Assembly: GCA_016215145.1 (NCBI GenBank)
Contig: JACRLA010000159.1
Coordinates: forward strand, 1 to 26,627
DNA: 26,627 nucleotides
Reading direction: 5' to 3'
DNA from: Chloroflexota bacterium
Lineage (GTDB): Bacteria > Chloroflexota > Anaerolineae > Anaerolineales > VGOW01
Under the pieces are notes generated by a model that worked only from the letters and a program-made list of their open reading frames with translations, had not been told where the DNA came from and did no database searches. Of the stretch, positions 8,901 to 16,538 are shown piece by piece. A program made the translations under genes and the position numbers. Position 1 is the first letter of the stretch. Every line of letters begins with the position of its first letter.

Positions 8901-9927
8901 TATTGGCGCCCTCGACATCGGATTGATGTTGCTCCTGACTCCTCCGCAACATTTCTTCAGCGCGTTTCTGGTAGGTGATGTCGCGCAAAATTACGATGTT
9001 GCCCACCGATTTACCGGAGCGATCTTTGATCAGCGACGCACTTAACTGGATATTCAAAACCCGCCCATTTTTTGTGAGGCGTTTTGTCTCGGCGGCTTTC
9101 ACCGTTTCGTCGCGGAGAATGCGTTCAATAAAACCGCGCGTTTCCTCGCGGCTCTCTTCCGGCACAAAGTCAATGCGTTTGCCAAGCAGTTCTTCTTTTT
9201 GCCAGCCGAATGTTTCGGTGAAAGCAGGGTTGATGTCTACCACATTGCCCCGAACGTCGTAAATGGCGATGGGGTCGGGCGACGAATCGATGATCAGGTG
9301 AGAGCGTTCTTCGCTGGCGTGTCGGGCTTCCTCTGCGCGGCGCTCCTCGCTGATGTCGCGCAGAATACCGCTATAAAATGTTTCGCCGCGCGCCTGCCAA
9401 GTGCTGAGCGAAAGTTCCAACGGAAACTCCTCGCCGTTCTGGCGCAGACCAAACAGTTCCACCGTGCGCCCGATCACATGCCTCTCCCCGCCCGAATTAA
9501 TTCGGGCTATCCCCGTCTCGTGTGAACCGCGAAACCGCTCCGGCATCAACATCGTCAACGGTTGATTCAACGCTTCGGCTTTAGTGTAGCCAAAGATAAC
9601 CGTCGCCGCCCTATTCCAATTGATGATCTGCCCTTTGCTGTTGGCGGTGATAATTGCCTCGGCAGTGGATTCGGTTAACGCCTGATACCACTCCTCACTC
9701 GACTGCAAACTCTCCGCCGGTGACACCGCCACGCCAGCCTCTAACGATAGTTTTAATTCAGCCGCTTGCGCCCGCAACAAGGGAGACTCACCCTCTTGGA
9801 GATTCCCCGACCCGGCTTCGATCACTTCAGTTTCAGAGAGCACCGACTCTAACTGGGCGCGGTAACGGTCTTTTGGTTTTTGGAGTTTTTTCTTTGGCGT
9901 CTTGGCGACGGGTTTAGCTTTGGACAT
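5920..9927 (-). CDS. Soluble PAS-GAF multisensor histidine kinase
   Basis: 1335 residues, no membrane segment. Seen in order: a Lys-rich N-terminus, PAS at about 80-195, 205-325 and 345-460, GAF at about 475-640, a shorter G-W-x-x-Y module at about 650-745, GAF at about 755-915, GAF at about 925-1090, then HisKA with phosphoacceptor H1112 (M-S-H-E-L-R-T-P-L) and HATPase_c (N box V-N-N-S-I-K-F, G1 D-T-G-I-G-I near 1260, G2 G-T-G-L-G-L near 1292). No receiver is attached, so it should phosphorylate separate receivers, for example those downstream. It overlaps the end of parA by 14 bp, implying translational coupling, with GGAG about 11 nt before the start. The G-W module and first GAF resemble those of the membrane sensor at 10903-14568. 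Ligands cannot be deduced. Confidence 0.95.
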   Translation of the reverse strand: MSKAKPVAKTPKKKLQKPKDRYRAQLESVLSETEVIEAGSGNLQEGESPLLRAQAAELKLSLEAGVAVSPAESLQSSEEWYQALTESTAEAIITANSKGQIINWNRAATVIFGYTKAEALNQPLTMLMPERFRGSHETGIARINSGGERHVIGRTVELFGLRQNGEEFPLELSLSTWQARGETFYSGILRDISEERRAEEARHASEERSHLIIDSSPDPIAIYDVRGNVVDINPAFTETFGWQKEELLGKRIDFVPEESREETRGFIERILRDETVKAAETKRLTKNGRVLNIQLSASLIKDRSGKSVGNIVILRDITYQKRAEEMLRRSQEQHQSDVEGANTRLLNTIESLDAGIVMYDADERLVVCNTRYKELYSRSAHLMVVGTPYEKILRESYRQGNYTHTGLTEDEWVNSRLTLHRAAGSQGAYEQQVGQRWIRISDSRASDGSIVSLRMDITAGKQAEVAVVKRAAELQAVAEISTTASVAPNVQQTLQSVVDLTKERFDLYHAHIYLLDVIGENLVLSAGAGEVGKQMVARGHSIPFNRPHSLVARAARTRRGVISNDVTQEPDFLPNPLLPQTRSELATPIIIGDAVLGIFDVQSEITNRFTDEDIAIQTTLAQQLGAALQNARSLERAETLVAELNDLTRGLVREGWTEYKTRELPQESFVYDLAQVSRSADVTLTSETSTELIAAQLAVRGEVIGELAVLEPQEILEARQITEAIAQRLSAHVENLRLTEQTQSALAQTESLYKASRRLTAATDLQEMVAAVAEGIPLRGISRAILVTFEYNTQNEMIATLVRANWHSGKGHPPTAIGTRYPTDTFSSMNIMLSPTPVFIEDAPTDDRLDPQIKEVHRSHNTHAIAILPLLSGRQLGALILQSEERHRFTERDTQPFVALAGQMTVAIERQRLLDETQKRADELEAVAEVTTAASTILERDRLLASAVHLTQNRFGLYHCHVFLFDYVTNNLGIIACGWRDDEPEDSAHGKRMIHLTQERSLVARAARDREAVLVNDVTQDPTWLPNDILPETKSELAVPMVVGDTLVGVFDAQSEVIGRFSEDDVRTFSTLANAVAVAVQNATLYAEQIAAVARLKELDQLKSSFLANMSHELRTPLNSIIGFTEVLLEGIDGDLTEPMDNDLKVIHKNGQHLLNLINDVLDMAKIEAGRMTLTIEEFNLQEVIEEVAEITRPLANSKSLELRLDIDETEDLTLEADRIRMRQVMINVVNNSIKFTDSGHIAIGARRADEMIQVIVRDTGIGIPSDQLDKIFQEFTQVDTSTTRKAGGTGLGLPISRHLVELHGGHLWAESSGIAGEGSLFYIELPIIAKRATD

Positions 9928-10708
9928 ACTTAAGTAACTCCTCAGTTAATTGCCGGTAGTGTCGGGCGGCGCGGCTGTGCGTGGCGTAATGGGTAATCGG
10001 TTGCTGCATCAACTGACTCTCTCGCAGTTTGCTATCTATACCGATGATCGTCTTCAACACGACGCGCGGAAAATGTTTACGAAGCTGCTTAAGCGAGCTG
10101 TGATGTAAGCCGATACGCTCGTCAAACAGAGTCACCAACATACGGTGCGTTAGCGCGGGATTCGTTTTGGCGCGCACCGTCTCTACAAGTTTCAATGTGT
10201 TCTTGAGCGCCTGCATCGAGAAGTATTCACACTGGGTGGGGATGATCACCAAATCGGATGCGGTCAGCGCAGTGGTGGCGAGCGACCCCAAGGCGGGCGG
10301 GCAATCGAGCAGCACCAGGCTGTAATGCGCCATACCCGGTTTTTGCAGTTGATCGCGCAGCACGTATTCAAAATCGGATCGCAAATGTAAACAACGATCT
10401 ACGATCAGCATGTCGGCGTTGGCTGGAATAATGTCCAAGCGTGTCGTCCCCGTCTCTCGACTCATGCCGACCAGATTGCCATTCCCCAGTAACACATCTG
10501 CCGCCGAATGAAACATTGTCAACGGGTTCAGCCCCATAGCGCCGGTGGAGTTGCCTTGTGGATCGAGATCGATCAACATCGTATCCAAGCCTTGCTCGGC
10601 GAAGCAGGCAGCCAACGCCAAAGCGGTTGTGGTTTTGGCGACGCCGCCTTTTTGATGACACAAGGCGATCACGTACGGCGTGGTTCGAGACAGGGTTTTA
10701 TTTGCCAT
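9914..10708 (-). CDS. parA: ParA/Soj family ATPase without ParB
   Basis: 264 residues from ATG at 10708. It has the deviant Walker A K-G-G-V-A-K-T-T-T (K20 signature lysine, K25), Walker A' L-I-D-L-D-P-Q-G-N (D47, D49) and Walker B L-V-L-L-D-C-P-P (D135). The C-terminus (R-E-S-Q...P-I-T-H-Y...H-Y-R-Q-L-T-E-E-L) is typical of Soj/ParA rather than MinD. Such ATPases dimerise on ATP, bind DNA nonspecifically and position DNA or protein arrays, including chemoreceptor clusters in some bacteria. No parB or parS-like site is visible nearby. The frame stays open for 62 codons upstream through the palindrome array, but those codons only translate the repeats (K-L-P-T-C-S-T), so the start at 10708 is preferred. 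It overlaps the downstream kinase by 14 bp. Positioning of the sensor proteins is a plausible but unproven role. Confidence 0.92.
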   Translation of the reverse strand: MANKTLSRTTPYVIALCHQKGGVAKTTTALALAACFAEQGLDTMLIDLDPQGNSTGAMGLNPLTMFHSAADVLLGNGNLVGMSRETGTTRLDIIPANADMLIVDRCLHLRSDFEYVLRDQLQKPGMAHYSLVLLDCPPALGSLATTALTASDLVIIPTQCEYFSMQALKNTLKLVETVRAKTNPALTHRMLVTLFDERIGLHHSSLKQLRKHFPRVVLKTIIGIDSKLRESQLMQQPITHYATHSRAARHYRQLTEELLKYVQS

Positions 10709-10715
10709 CGTCTTC

Positions 10716-10895
10716 GTAGAGCAAGTTAGCAACTTGCTTAACAACGTAGAGCAAGTTGGTAACTTGCTTAACAACGTAGAGCAAGTTGGTAACTTGCTTA
10801 ACAACGTAGAGCAAGTTGGTAACTTGCTTAACAACGTAGAGCAAGTTGGTAACTTGCTCAACAACGTAGAGCAAGTTACTAACTTGCTCAACAAC
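10716..10895. repeat. Array of six 30-bp palindromic units
   Basis: Six head-to-tail 30-bp units begin at 10716, 10746, 10776, 10806, 10836 and 10866. Each has GTAGAGCAAGTT, a 3-nt spacer (AGC, GGT or ACT) and AACTTGCT(T/C), then AACAAC. The last unit has perfect 9-bp arms; units 2-4 are identical. The array begins 8 nt after the sensor stop at 10903 and ends 8 nt before the parA start codon, filling the gap. Transcribed, it would give six small hairpins. There are no unique spacers, so it is not a CRISPR array. Confidence 0.95.
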
Positions 10896-10902
10896 GAAAG
10901 TC

Positions 10903-13900
10903 TTAGTTGCCATGACCTTGCTTGGGCGCGATATTAACTGCCGTGCGTTTTGCTTTGAGAGCGCGTCCCAGTTCTTCAATGGCGGTTTGGATCGCGCCTT
11001 GCACCGACGTGGCGCCTTGAATCTTTTGCGCGATGATATTGATGGTGGACTCGCGCTCGGCGCGTCGTTGAGTCTCCTTGAAGCTGCGCGCGTTTTCAAT
11101 GGCAATCGCCGCCTGACTGGCAATTGCCGTTAACACATCGCGTTCAAATTCCGTATACAAGCGCGGTGTGTCCACGCTTTGCACCACGATAGCACCGACC
11201 ACTTCTCCGCCGTATAAAAGGGGAACACCGAGCCATGATTGAATCTGCCGCCCGCCTCTGAACAGCATCGGGGTGATGCCCTTCGCTTCCATTTGGGTTT
11301 GCACATTCTCGCTCAACAAGAGCGGTGTGCGATTGCGGATCACGTAGTCGGTTTGACCCATCCCCAATGGACGCGCGGGGAGTTCAATGCGCTCTTGATC
11401 GCTGTAGACCATCGGGAAGGTGAGAATGCCGGTAGTAAAGTCGTAAAGCGTGATGAAGAAATGCTTGGCATCCATCAAGCGCGTGGTGTATTGGTGAATC
11501 GTTTGATAGATCGCCCCTTCTTCGCGCAGAGTCGTCAGGGCGCGACCCATTTCATTAAGCACCGCCAGTTCTTCGGTGCGCCGCCGTGATTCAGATAAAG
11601 CGATCTGTGTTTGCTCTGTCAACCGCAAATTTTCAATGTGTCGGCTGAGCTGATCGGCAACGGTGGTAAGCAGTTCGCGGGCAGACTCTTCCGGCGCAGA
11701 CTGAAGAGCTAACTCGCCGATGGTCTCGTAGCCGACCTTCAACGGCTGAGTGATAGCCTTTGCCTCGCGGTTGAGCAAGATGGTATCTTGCTCTACGTTG
11801 AGCAAGATAGCATCTTGCTCTAGGTTGAATGGCGTCACTTGATTCAGATCGTAGTTATATCCGGCTGAAATATCTTTACTCTTAACATAGTCTTGCCAGC
11901 CTTCGCGCGTGAGTCGGCGCGTTGCCAGTTCTGCTTCGGCGCGCGATTGCTCGGCTTGAGTCAACAGCCGAAGGTTTTCGATCTGACGGGCGACCTGCAT
12001 GGCGACGGTGTGCATCAAGTCCGCCTCATCGCTCGTCCATTGCCGTTCTCCATCAGATTCGGCTTGGATCGCGCCAACTTCTTCACCGGTGATGAGGATG
12101 GGAATGGAGAAGGCGGGGTGAGGCGAGTCGGCAGCCGCGTTAGTAATTGGGGTAAGCGATTGAGACGACGAATCGTAGCGGTATCCGATTCGTTCACTGC
12201 GATCTACCGCATTAAGGAATCGTTCCCAACCCTCTTGAGTCAAACGTCTCGCCCGCGCTTCTGTTTCTTTGCGCGCCTCTTCGGCTTGAGCAAACAAGAT
12301 GACGTTTTCAATGGCGATGGCGAGCTGCGCGGCGAGGGTGTTAAACACCGGCGAGTTTTCTGGGTTGAGGGCGTTGGCGACAGTGCTTTGCAGGTCGAGC
12401 ACGCCCAAGACGCGCTCGCCGATTAGCAGTGGCACAGACATTTCAGATCGAGTGTTGGGTAGTAATGGGTTGGGTCGGAAGATGTTGCTGGCGAGCGTGT
12501 CGGCTACGATGACGGGTTGTCGTGAGGCGGCAGCCGAACCGTTGATGCCGCTGCCAACGGCGAGGCGGTGCGCCCGTCCTAATAATTGTTTGCCCACGTC
12601 ACCACTGCCGGCGCGCAGCACCAACGTCTTCCCGCTGGCATCCAACAAATAGATTTGGACATAATAAAGATCGAAGCGGTCGCGGATCAGTTCGACGGAT
12701 TCGGAGAGAAGCGTTTCGAGTTCGCGTATGAGTGAAGTGCGCTGACCGACTTCGGCGGCGATGGCGATATCGCGCGTGCGCTCAGACACGCGCTGCTCCA
12801 AACTGCTCAACGTTTGTTGGAGCTGTGCGGCCATGGTGTTAAAGGTGCGGGCTAAGATGTCAATTTCATCTTCGGAGTGCGCCGTTTCAAATTGCTCGCC
12901 TGCTATTTGTTGATAAAAACGATTCGTGCGGCTCACGTCGTGGGCGCGGGTTCGCGCGCGCGAACCCAGATCGCCCGCGCTGATTTTCTCGGCGACGCGG
13001 GTGAGGTCAACCAAGGGGGCGGCAAGCGCTTGGCTGGCGATGGCGATGATTGCCCCGGCAACAAGGATAGTGGCTGCCAGCAGAAGCAATCCGTTGCGTT
13101 GAGCTTCGTTGAGCGGGGCAAATGCCAGAGCAGACGAGAGGAAGCTGACCAGAAACCAACGGGGTCTATCCTCGCCTTGAAGTTTGATCGGCGTGAAGGC
13201 GAAGAGTTCGTCTCGTGATTCGTAAGTGCCATTGATGCCGGAGGTGGCGGTTGCCGTTAACTGTCGGTCATCCTGCAGCAAACTATTTCCGGTTTTGAGC
13301 TCGCGCCCCCAGCGTTTGCCGGCACTAGGGTGATAGAGGTAGTACCCGTCGTTGTCTACCAAGAATGCCGAACTGGTGCCGGAGCCAAGCGGTGAGAGAA
13401 ACGTTTCGGCAAGGACGTTGAGGACGATGATGCCGTAGACCCTGCCGTTAAGATAGATCGGCACAGCATAATGTATCACCGGCTTGTGGGGAATTTCGAT
13501 CTGTCCGCCTTCCGAGTACAAGCTAAGGTTGGAGATGTGGAACTTGCCTTCCGGCAGGTTGATGCTGTTTTTAAAGTAGTCGTCACCCGATTCGTTTCGT
13601 AAATCTCCGAGCGACACGATCACAATCCCACTGGGTATGTTTTTGACGCGCACGGTTTCTTGTCCGATAGGATCAAGGAAACGAATCTGATCGTATTGAG
13701 GATTCTGTTGGGCGAAGTTGGCGAATTCTATTTCTAATTCGCGTCGGGCGAAGGTCAGGTCGCTCTCGCTGCCGCGATTTTCAATGACGCGCGCGTAGTT
13801 CTCTACTTCGGAGAGTTTATTTAGAAAGATGATGTCGTTGCGTACGCCGTCGAGAAACGCTTCGATCCTGACGGATTTGATCTGCGCTTCGGAGATGAGG

Positions 13901-14568
13901 CGGGCTTCGGTTTGTTGGCGCAGGGCGTTGTTGACGGTGGACAGCAATGCCCCGCCGATAATAAGCGCGGTGATGGAGGTCAGGATAACGGTAATGATGA
14001 TCAGTTTGTCGCGCAGTGAGAACGAAGAGAACTGACGAAAGAGGAATAGGAGGTAGAGTGCTGCGACTCCACCGCCTAGAATTAAGGGCAGCATCAGCGG
14101 CGTGGCGGCGCGGGTGGTTGGCAAGTAGACATCTGCCACGACATCCAAGATGCCGCCGACGATGCTGACCAGAACGGCGCGGGTGGCGATCTGTGAGGGG
14201 AGTGTCAGGGTGGCGATCATAGAGATCAACATCACCCCTAACACGCCTAAGGTGAGACCCAGATCGCGTTGGATGAAGTTGATCCCGAAATGACTGATGA
14301 GTAAAGAGGCAATGAGCAAGATCATTGCAACGGTGACTCGCCGCCGCAGGCTGAGCCCCAGCGCGCTCGCCGCCAAGAGGCTGACAAAGCCCATGAGCAA
14401 GTTGCCCGCCCAAACTTGGGCGAATGGGAAGGTGAGGCTGTAGAGTAACAACCCGACGTTGGCGATCAACAACATCGTCGAGAAAATAAGGGCGCGTTGG
14501 CGGCGGCTATTTTCTAATTGTCGCGCGGCGACTGATGGGGGTGGCAGAGTTGGCGATGGCTGATTCAT
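10903..14568 (-). CDS. Membrane Cache-HAMP-GAF sensor without output domain
   Basis: 1221 residues. The N-terminus has about seven hydrophobic segments (residues 28-225), then an extracytoplasmic double-Cache-like domain (about 230-480), a further membrane helix (about 487-512) and a HAMP domain (about 512-580) with an unusual insert. The cytoplasmic part has a coiled coil, GAF (about 600-755), two G-W modules (R-L-T-Q-E-G-W and R-L-T-R-E-G-W, about 776-869 and 880-983), a final GAF (about 993-1150) and a tail ending E-L-G-R-A-L-K-A. No HisKA, cyclase, GGDEF or receiver follows; TAA at 10903 closes the frame. It probably signals through partner kinases (inference). Two 27-bp palindromic units are inserted in frame in the second G-W module. 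The start at 14568 has no clear ribosome site. It is the third of three tandem sensors. Confidence 0.93.
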   Translation of the reverse strand: MNQPSPTLPPPSVAARQLENSRRQRALIFSTMLLIANVGLLLYSLTFPFAQVWAGNLLMGFVSLLAASALGLSLRRRVTVAMILLIASLLISHFGINFIQRDLGLTLGVLGVMLISMIATLTLPSQIATRAVLVSIVGGILDVVADVYLPTTRAATPLMLPLILGGGVAALYLLFLFRQFSSFSLRDKLIIITVILTSITALIIGGALLSTVNNALRQQTEARLISEAQIKSVRIEAFLDGVRNDIIFLNKLSEVENYARVIENRGSESDLTFARRELEIEFANFAQQNPQYDQIRFLDPIGQETVRVKNIPSGIVIVSLGDLRNESGDDYFKNSINLPEGKFHISNLSLYSEGGQIEIPHKPVIHYAVPIYLNGRVYGIIVLNVLAETFLSPLGSGTSSAFLVDNDGYYLYHPSAGKRWGRELKTGNSLLQDDRQLTATATSGINGTYESRDELFAFTPIKLQGEDRPRWFLVSFLSSALAFAPLNEAQRNGLLLLAATILVAGAIIAIASQALAAPLVDLTRVAEKISAGDLGSRARTRAHDVSRTNRFYQQIAGEQFETAHSEDEIDILARTFNTMAAQLQQTLSSLEQRVSERTRDIAIAAEVGQRTSLIRELETLLSESVELIRDRFDLYYVQIYLLDASGKTLVLRAGSGDVGKQLLGRAHRLAVGSGINGSAAASRQPVIVADTLASNIFRPNPLLPNTRSEMSVPLLIGERVLGVLDLQSTVANALNPENSPVFNTLAAQLAIAIENVILFAQAEEARKETEARARRLTQEGWERFLNAVDRSERIGYRYDSSSQSLTPITNAAADSPHPAFSIPILITGEEVGAIQAESDGERQWTSDEADLMHTVAMQVARQIENLRLLTQAEQSRAEAELATRRLTREGWQDYVKSKDISAGYNYDLNQVTPFNLEQDAILLNVEQDTILLNREAKAITQPLKVGYETIGELALQSAPEESARELLTTVADQLSRHIENLRLTEQTQIALSESRRRTEELAVLNEMGRALTTLREEGAIYQTIHQYTTRLMDAKHFFITLYDFTTGILTFPMVYSDQERIELPARPLGMGQTDYVIRNRTPLLLSENVQTQMEAKGITPMLFRGGRQIQSWLGVPLLYGGEVVGAIVVQSVDTPRLYTEFERDVLTAIASQAAIAIENARSFKETQRRAERESTINIIAQKIQGATSVQGAIQTAIEELGRALKAKRTAVNIAPKQGHGN
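11773..11826. repeat. Two palindromic units inside the sensor reading frame
   Basis: Units at 11773-11799 and 11800-11826 each have perfect 9-bp arms (GAGCAAGAT / ATCTTGCTC) around GGT or AGC, plus a 6-bp linker (TACGTT, TAGGTT). At 27 bp each they keep the frame and add 18 residues reading N-L-E-Q-D-A-I-L-L and N-V-E-Q-D-T-I-L-L. They belong to the same family as the array at 10716-10895. Confidence 0.9.
12948..12967. repeat. Perfect 20-bp palindrome in HAMP coding region
   Basis: GGGTTCGCGC followed directly by GCGCGAACCC is a loop-less perfect palindrome. It encodes G-S-R-A-R-T-R in the HAMP domain, at the left border of an approximately 27-residue insert. It may be only chance in GC-rich Arg codons. 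Confidence 0.6.
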
Positions 14569-14599
14569 AATAGTTTTCTGTTAGTTGTTTTGAATTGGT

Positions 14600-14626
14600 G
14601 TGGTGCAAATTATCAATTTGCGCTAC
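14600..14626. repeat. GCAAATT hairpin between two membrane sensor genes
   Basis: GCAAATT (14605-14611), spacer ATC, AATTTGC (14615-14621), with outer partial pairing GTGG...CTAC. The layout (GTnG-like start, 3-nt spacer, CTAC end) matches the AGCAAGTT family with a changed arm. It lies in the 61-bp gap between the stop at 14630 and the start at 14568. Confidence 0.7.
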
Positions 14627-14629
14627 GTG

Positions 14630-16513
14630 TTAGTTGTTTTCAACATTTAATCGCACGGTGGTGCGCGGCGCCATCGTCGCCCGTCCCAGTTCGCGCACGG
14701 CGACCTGCATCGCGTCTTCCACCGTTGTGGTGGCGCGAATCTTTTGGGTGATGGCGTTGATCAGGTTTTCATAATCGGCTTGGCGCTGGGCTTGAGTCAA
14801 GGCACGGGTGTTTTGCAAAGCGATTGCCGTCTGGTTGGCGATAGAGAGAAGCAGGTCCACGTCGTCTTGGGTAAGCCCGTTGCGGACGTTGTGTTGAATG
14901 TCAAGAACGCCCAGCACGCGGTCGGCGACGGCAATTGGCACGGCGGCTTCGGCTTTGGTGTCGGGCAGCAGGGGGTTGGGCAGCCATTGTGATTCTCTGG
15001 AAACGTCTGGCACCAAGACCGGGATGTTGAATTCGGCGGCGCGTCCGACCAAACCGCGCCCCCGTGTGATTTTGTGACCGTTGTTTAACATCGTCTCGCC
15101 TGCCTCGCCGGTGCCGCCGACCAAGATCAAGTTTTCACGCGCCTCATCAAAGAGATAGATGTGAGCATGATAGTAATTGAAGGCAGATTGAACTTGCTGA
15201 ACCACTTGAGTCACCAGTTCAAATTGATCGAGGATGGTAGACAGGTGGCGGCTGACTTCGGCGCTGGCGGCGAGGGCTTTGGTGCGGTCGGCGACTCGTT
15301 CCTCCAAAAATTTTCTTGACTCTTGCACGCGCTCCATCAAGACGTTGAACGTTTCGGCGAGCCTGCCAATTTCGTCGTGACCATGCACCGGGGCAGAAAA
15401 CTTTCGCCGAGAATCTTGCGCTTCGGTTGCCAACTGTGTCAGTTCGGCCAGAGGGCGGACGAGTTCGTTGGCGACAAAAAACGTGAAGAGGATTGCCACG
15501 ACCAAACCGATAACGGCAAAAACGATCACCAGAAGTACCGTGCTTTGGACGGGGGCGAGGCTTCTATCTAAATCTTGTCGGGCGATGACCGTCCACGGCA
15601 GGCGGAGTTCGTCATATAGCCCCGGGCTAAACCTCACCGACGAGTAGGCGATCAAACTGGGAACCGAGCCGAAGTTTCCGCTGCGCCATGTGTCTTGCGA
15701 TAAGTAGCTCCGTTCCTCTAAAGGAATTTGGATGCCGCCTGAGGGTGCGTCGAGGCGTGTGCCATCGGCATTTACCAAGTTCAGATTAATCGTTCCACTG
15801 GCTTGCCCCATCTGGTTGACGATGGTCGTCAAGCGGTAGCGGGTGTGCAATGTGCCAATGACCTCAGCGCTATCGGGGGCGAAAATGGGAACCGCCAAAG
15901 TAAGGTAGAAACCTGTTGCCGCGTCGTAAATGGCGGGTCCAATATACACCGCGCCCTTGCCATCGTTATACGCCGCCATGCGCCACGGTTCTAAGATGAA
16001 ATCAAAGCGGGCTGGCGGGGTGGTGTGAGCGACCACGCCGCCGTAACGATCTGTCGTGATGAGGTCAAAGTTGTTTGGGTCGGCTTTGGCGAACTGGCGT
16101 AGCTCGGCGGCGCTGGTCACACGTTGCCCGAGTGCCAATAATGGATCGTCTTGTGCGGCTACGATCCACTTCGCGTCCAATTTTTGGATTTGCTCGACAG
16201 CAAACGATTCGGAGCCGCCGTAAGAAATGTTGATCCCTTGAACGTTGTTGATGATGGTTTGGTTGCGGGCTAATAATTGCAATCGGGCTATTTCAGAGGC
16301 GACGTGATTGGCGACGTTGTTGGCAGTGCTGTGCGACAGCCCTTGCATGTTTGTGCCGAGTTGATTGGTGAGCGAGACTTGCAGCACGGTCAGCAGAGTA
16401 ATCACCGTGATGAGGACTGCCGGAATCAATAGCGATAATACGCCACTGATCATCTTGTAGGCAAGCGGCATATTGGCGAAGGCGCGGCGGAGTGGCGCGG
16501 TTAAAATTTGCAT
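14630..16513 (-). CDS. Membrane Cache-HAMP-GAF sensor without output domain
   Basis: 627 residues. A single N-terminal membrane helix (about 20-48) and a second at about 320-350 enclose an extracytoplasmic Cache-type domain (about 50-315). HAMP follows (about 350-405, ending D-E-I-G-R-L-A-E-T-F-N), then a coiled coil ending E-E-R-V-A-D-R-T-K-A-L, a GAF domain (about 425-575, V-L-G-V-L-D-I-Q-H-N near its end) and a conserved tail (about 575-627, E-L-G-R-A-T-M-A). It resembles a chemoreceptor or kinase input half with the output missing; no kinase, cyclase or methyl-accepting region is present. The HAMP, coiled coil, GAF and tail are closely similar to the neighbouring frameshifted sensor, so the two are paralogues by duplication. 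The start at 16513 has GGAG about 12 nt upstream. It probably relays an external signal to another protein (inference). Confidence 0.93.
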   Translation of the reverse strand: MQILTAPLRRAFANMPLAYKMISGVLSLLIPAVLITVITLLTVLQVSLTNQLGTNMQGLSHSTANNVANHVASEIARLQLLARNQTIINNVQGINISYGGSESFAVEQIQKLDAKWIVAAQDDPLLALGQRVTSAAELRQFAKADPNNFDLITTDRYGGVVAHTTPPARFDFILEPWRMAAYNDGKGAVYIGPAIYDAATGFYLTLAVPIFAPDSAEVIGTLHTRYRLTTIVNQMGQASGTINLNLVNADGTRLDAPSGGIQIPLEERSYLSQDTWRSGNFGSVPSLIAYSSVRFSPGLYDELRLPWTVIARQDLDRSLAPVQSTVLLVIVFAVIGLVVAILFTFFVANELVRPLAELTQLATEAQDSRRKFSAPVHGHDEIGRLAETFNVLMERVQESRKFLEERVADRTKALAASAEVSRHLSTILDQFELVTQVVQQVQSAFNYYHAHIYLFDEARENLILVGGTGEAGETMLNNGHKITRGRGLVGRAAEFNIPVLVPDVSRESQWLPNPLLPDTKAEAAVPIAVADRVLGVLDIQHNVRNGLTQDDVDLLLSIANQTAIALQNTRALTQAQRQADYENLINAITQKIRATTTVEDAMQVAVRELGRATMAPRTTVRLNVENN

Positions 16514-16538
16514 AGAGTGAGCGTCTCCATAGATAAGC

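Noticed and set aside
10709..10894. 62-codon upstream extension of the ParA frame
   Set aside because: These codons only translate the 30-bp palindrome array (repeated K-L-P-T-C-S-T-L-L-S). ParA homology starts at the ATG at 10708, so the extension is not counted as protein.
10716..10895. Possible CRISPR array
   Set aside because: The repeats are directly adjacent with no unique spacers and there are no cas genes.
10680..10937. Short frame on the plus strand with repeated V-E-Q-V-G-N-L-L-N-N
   Set aside because: The array is open in several frames on both strands because of its sequence; there is no start context or domain, so it is a translated repeat rather than a gene.
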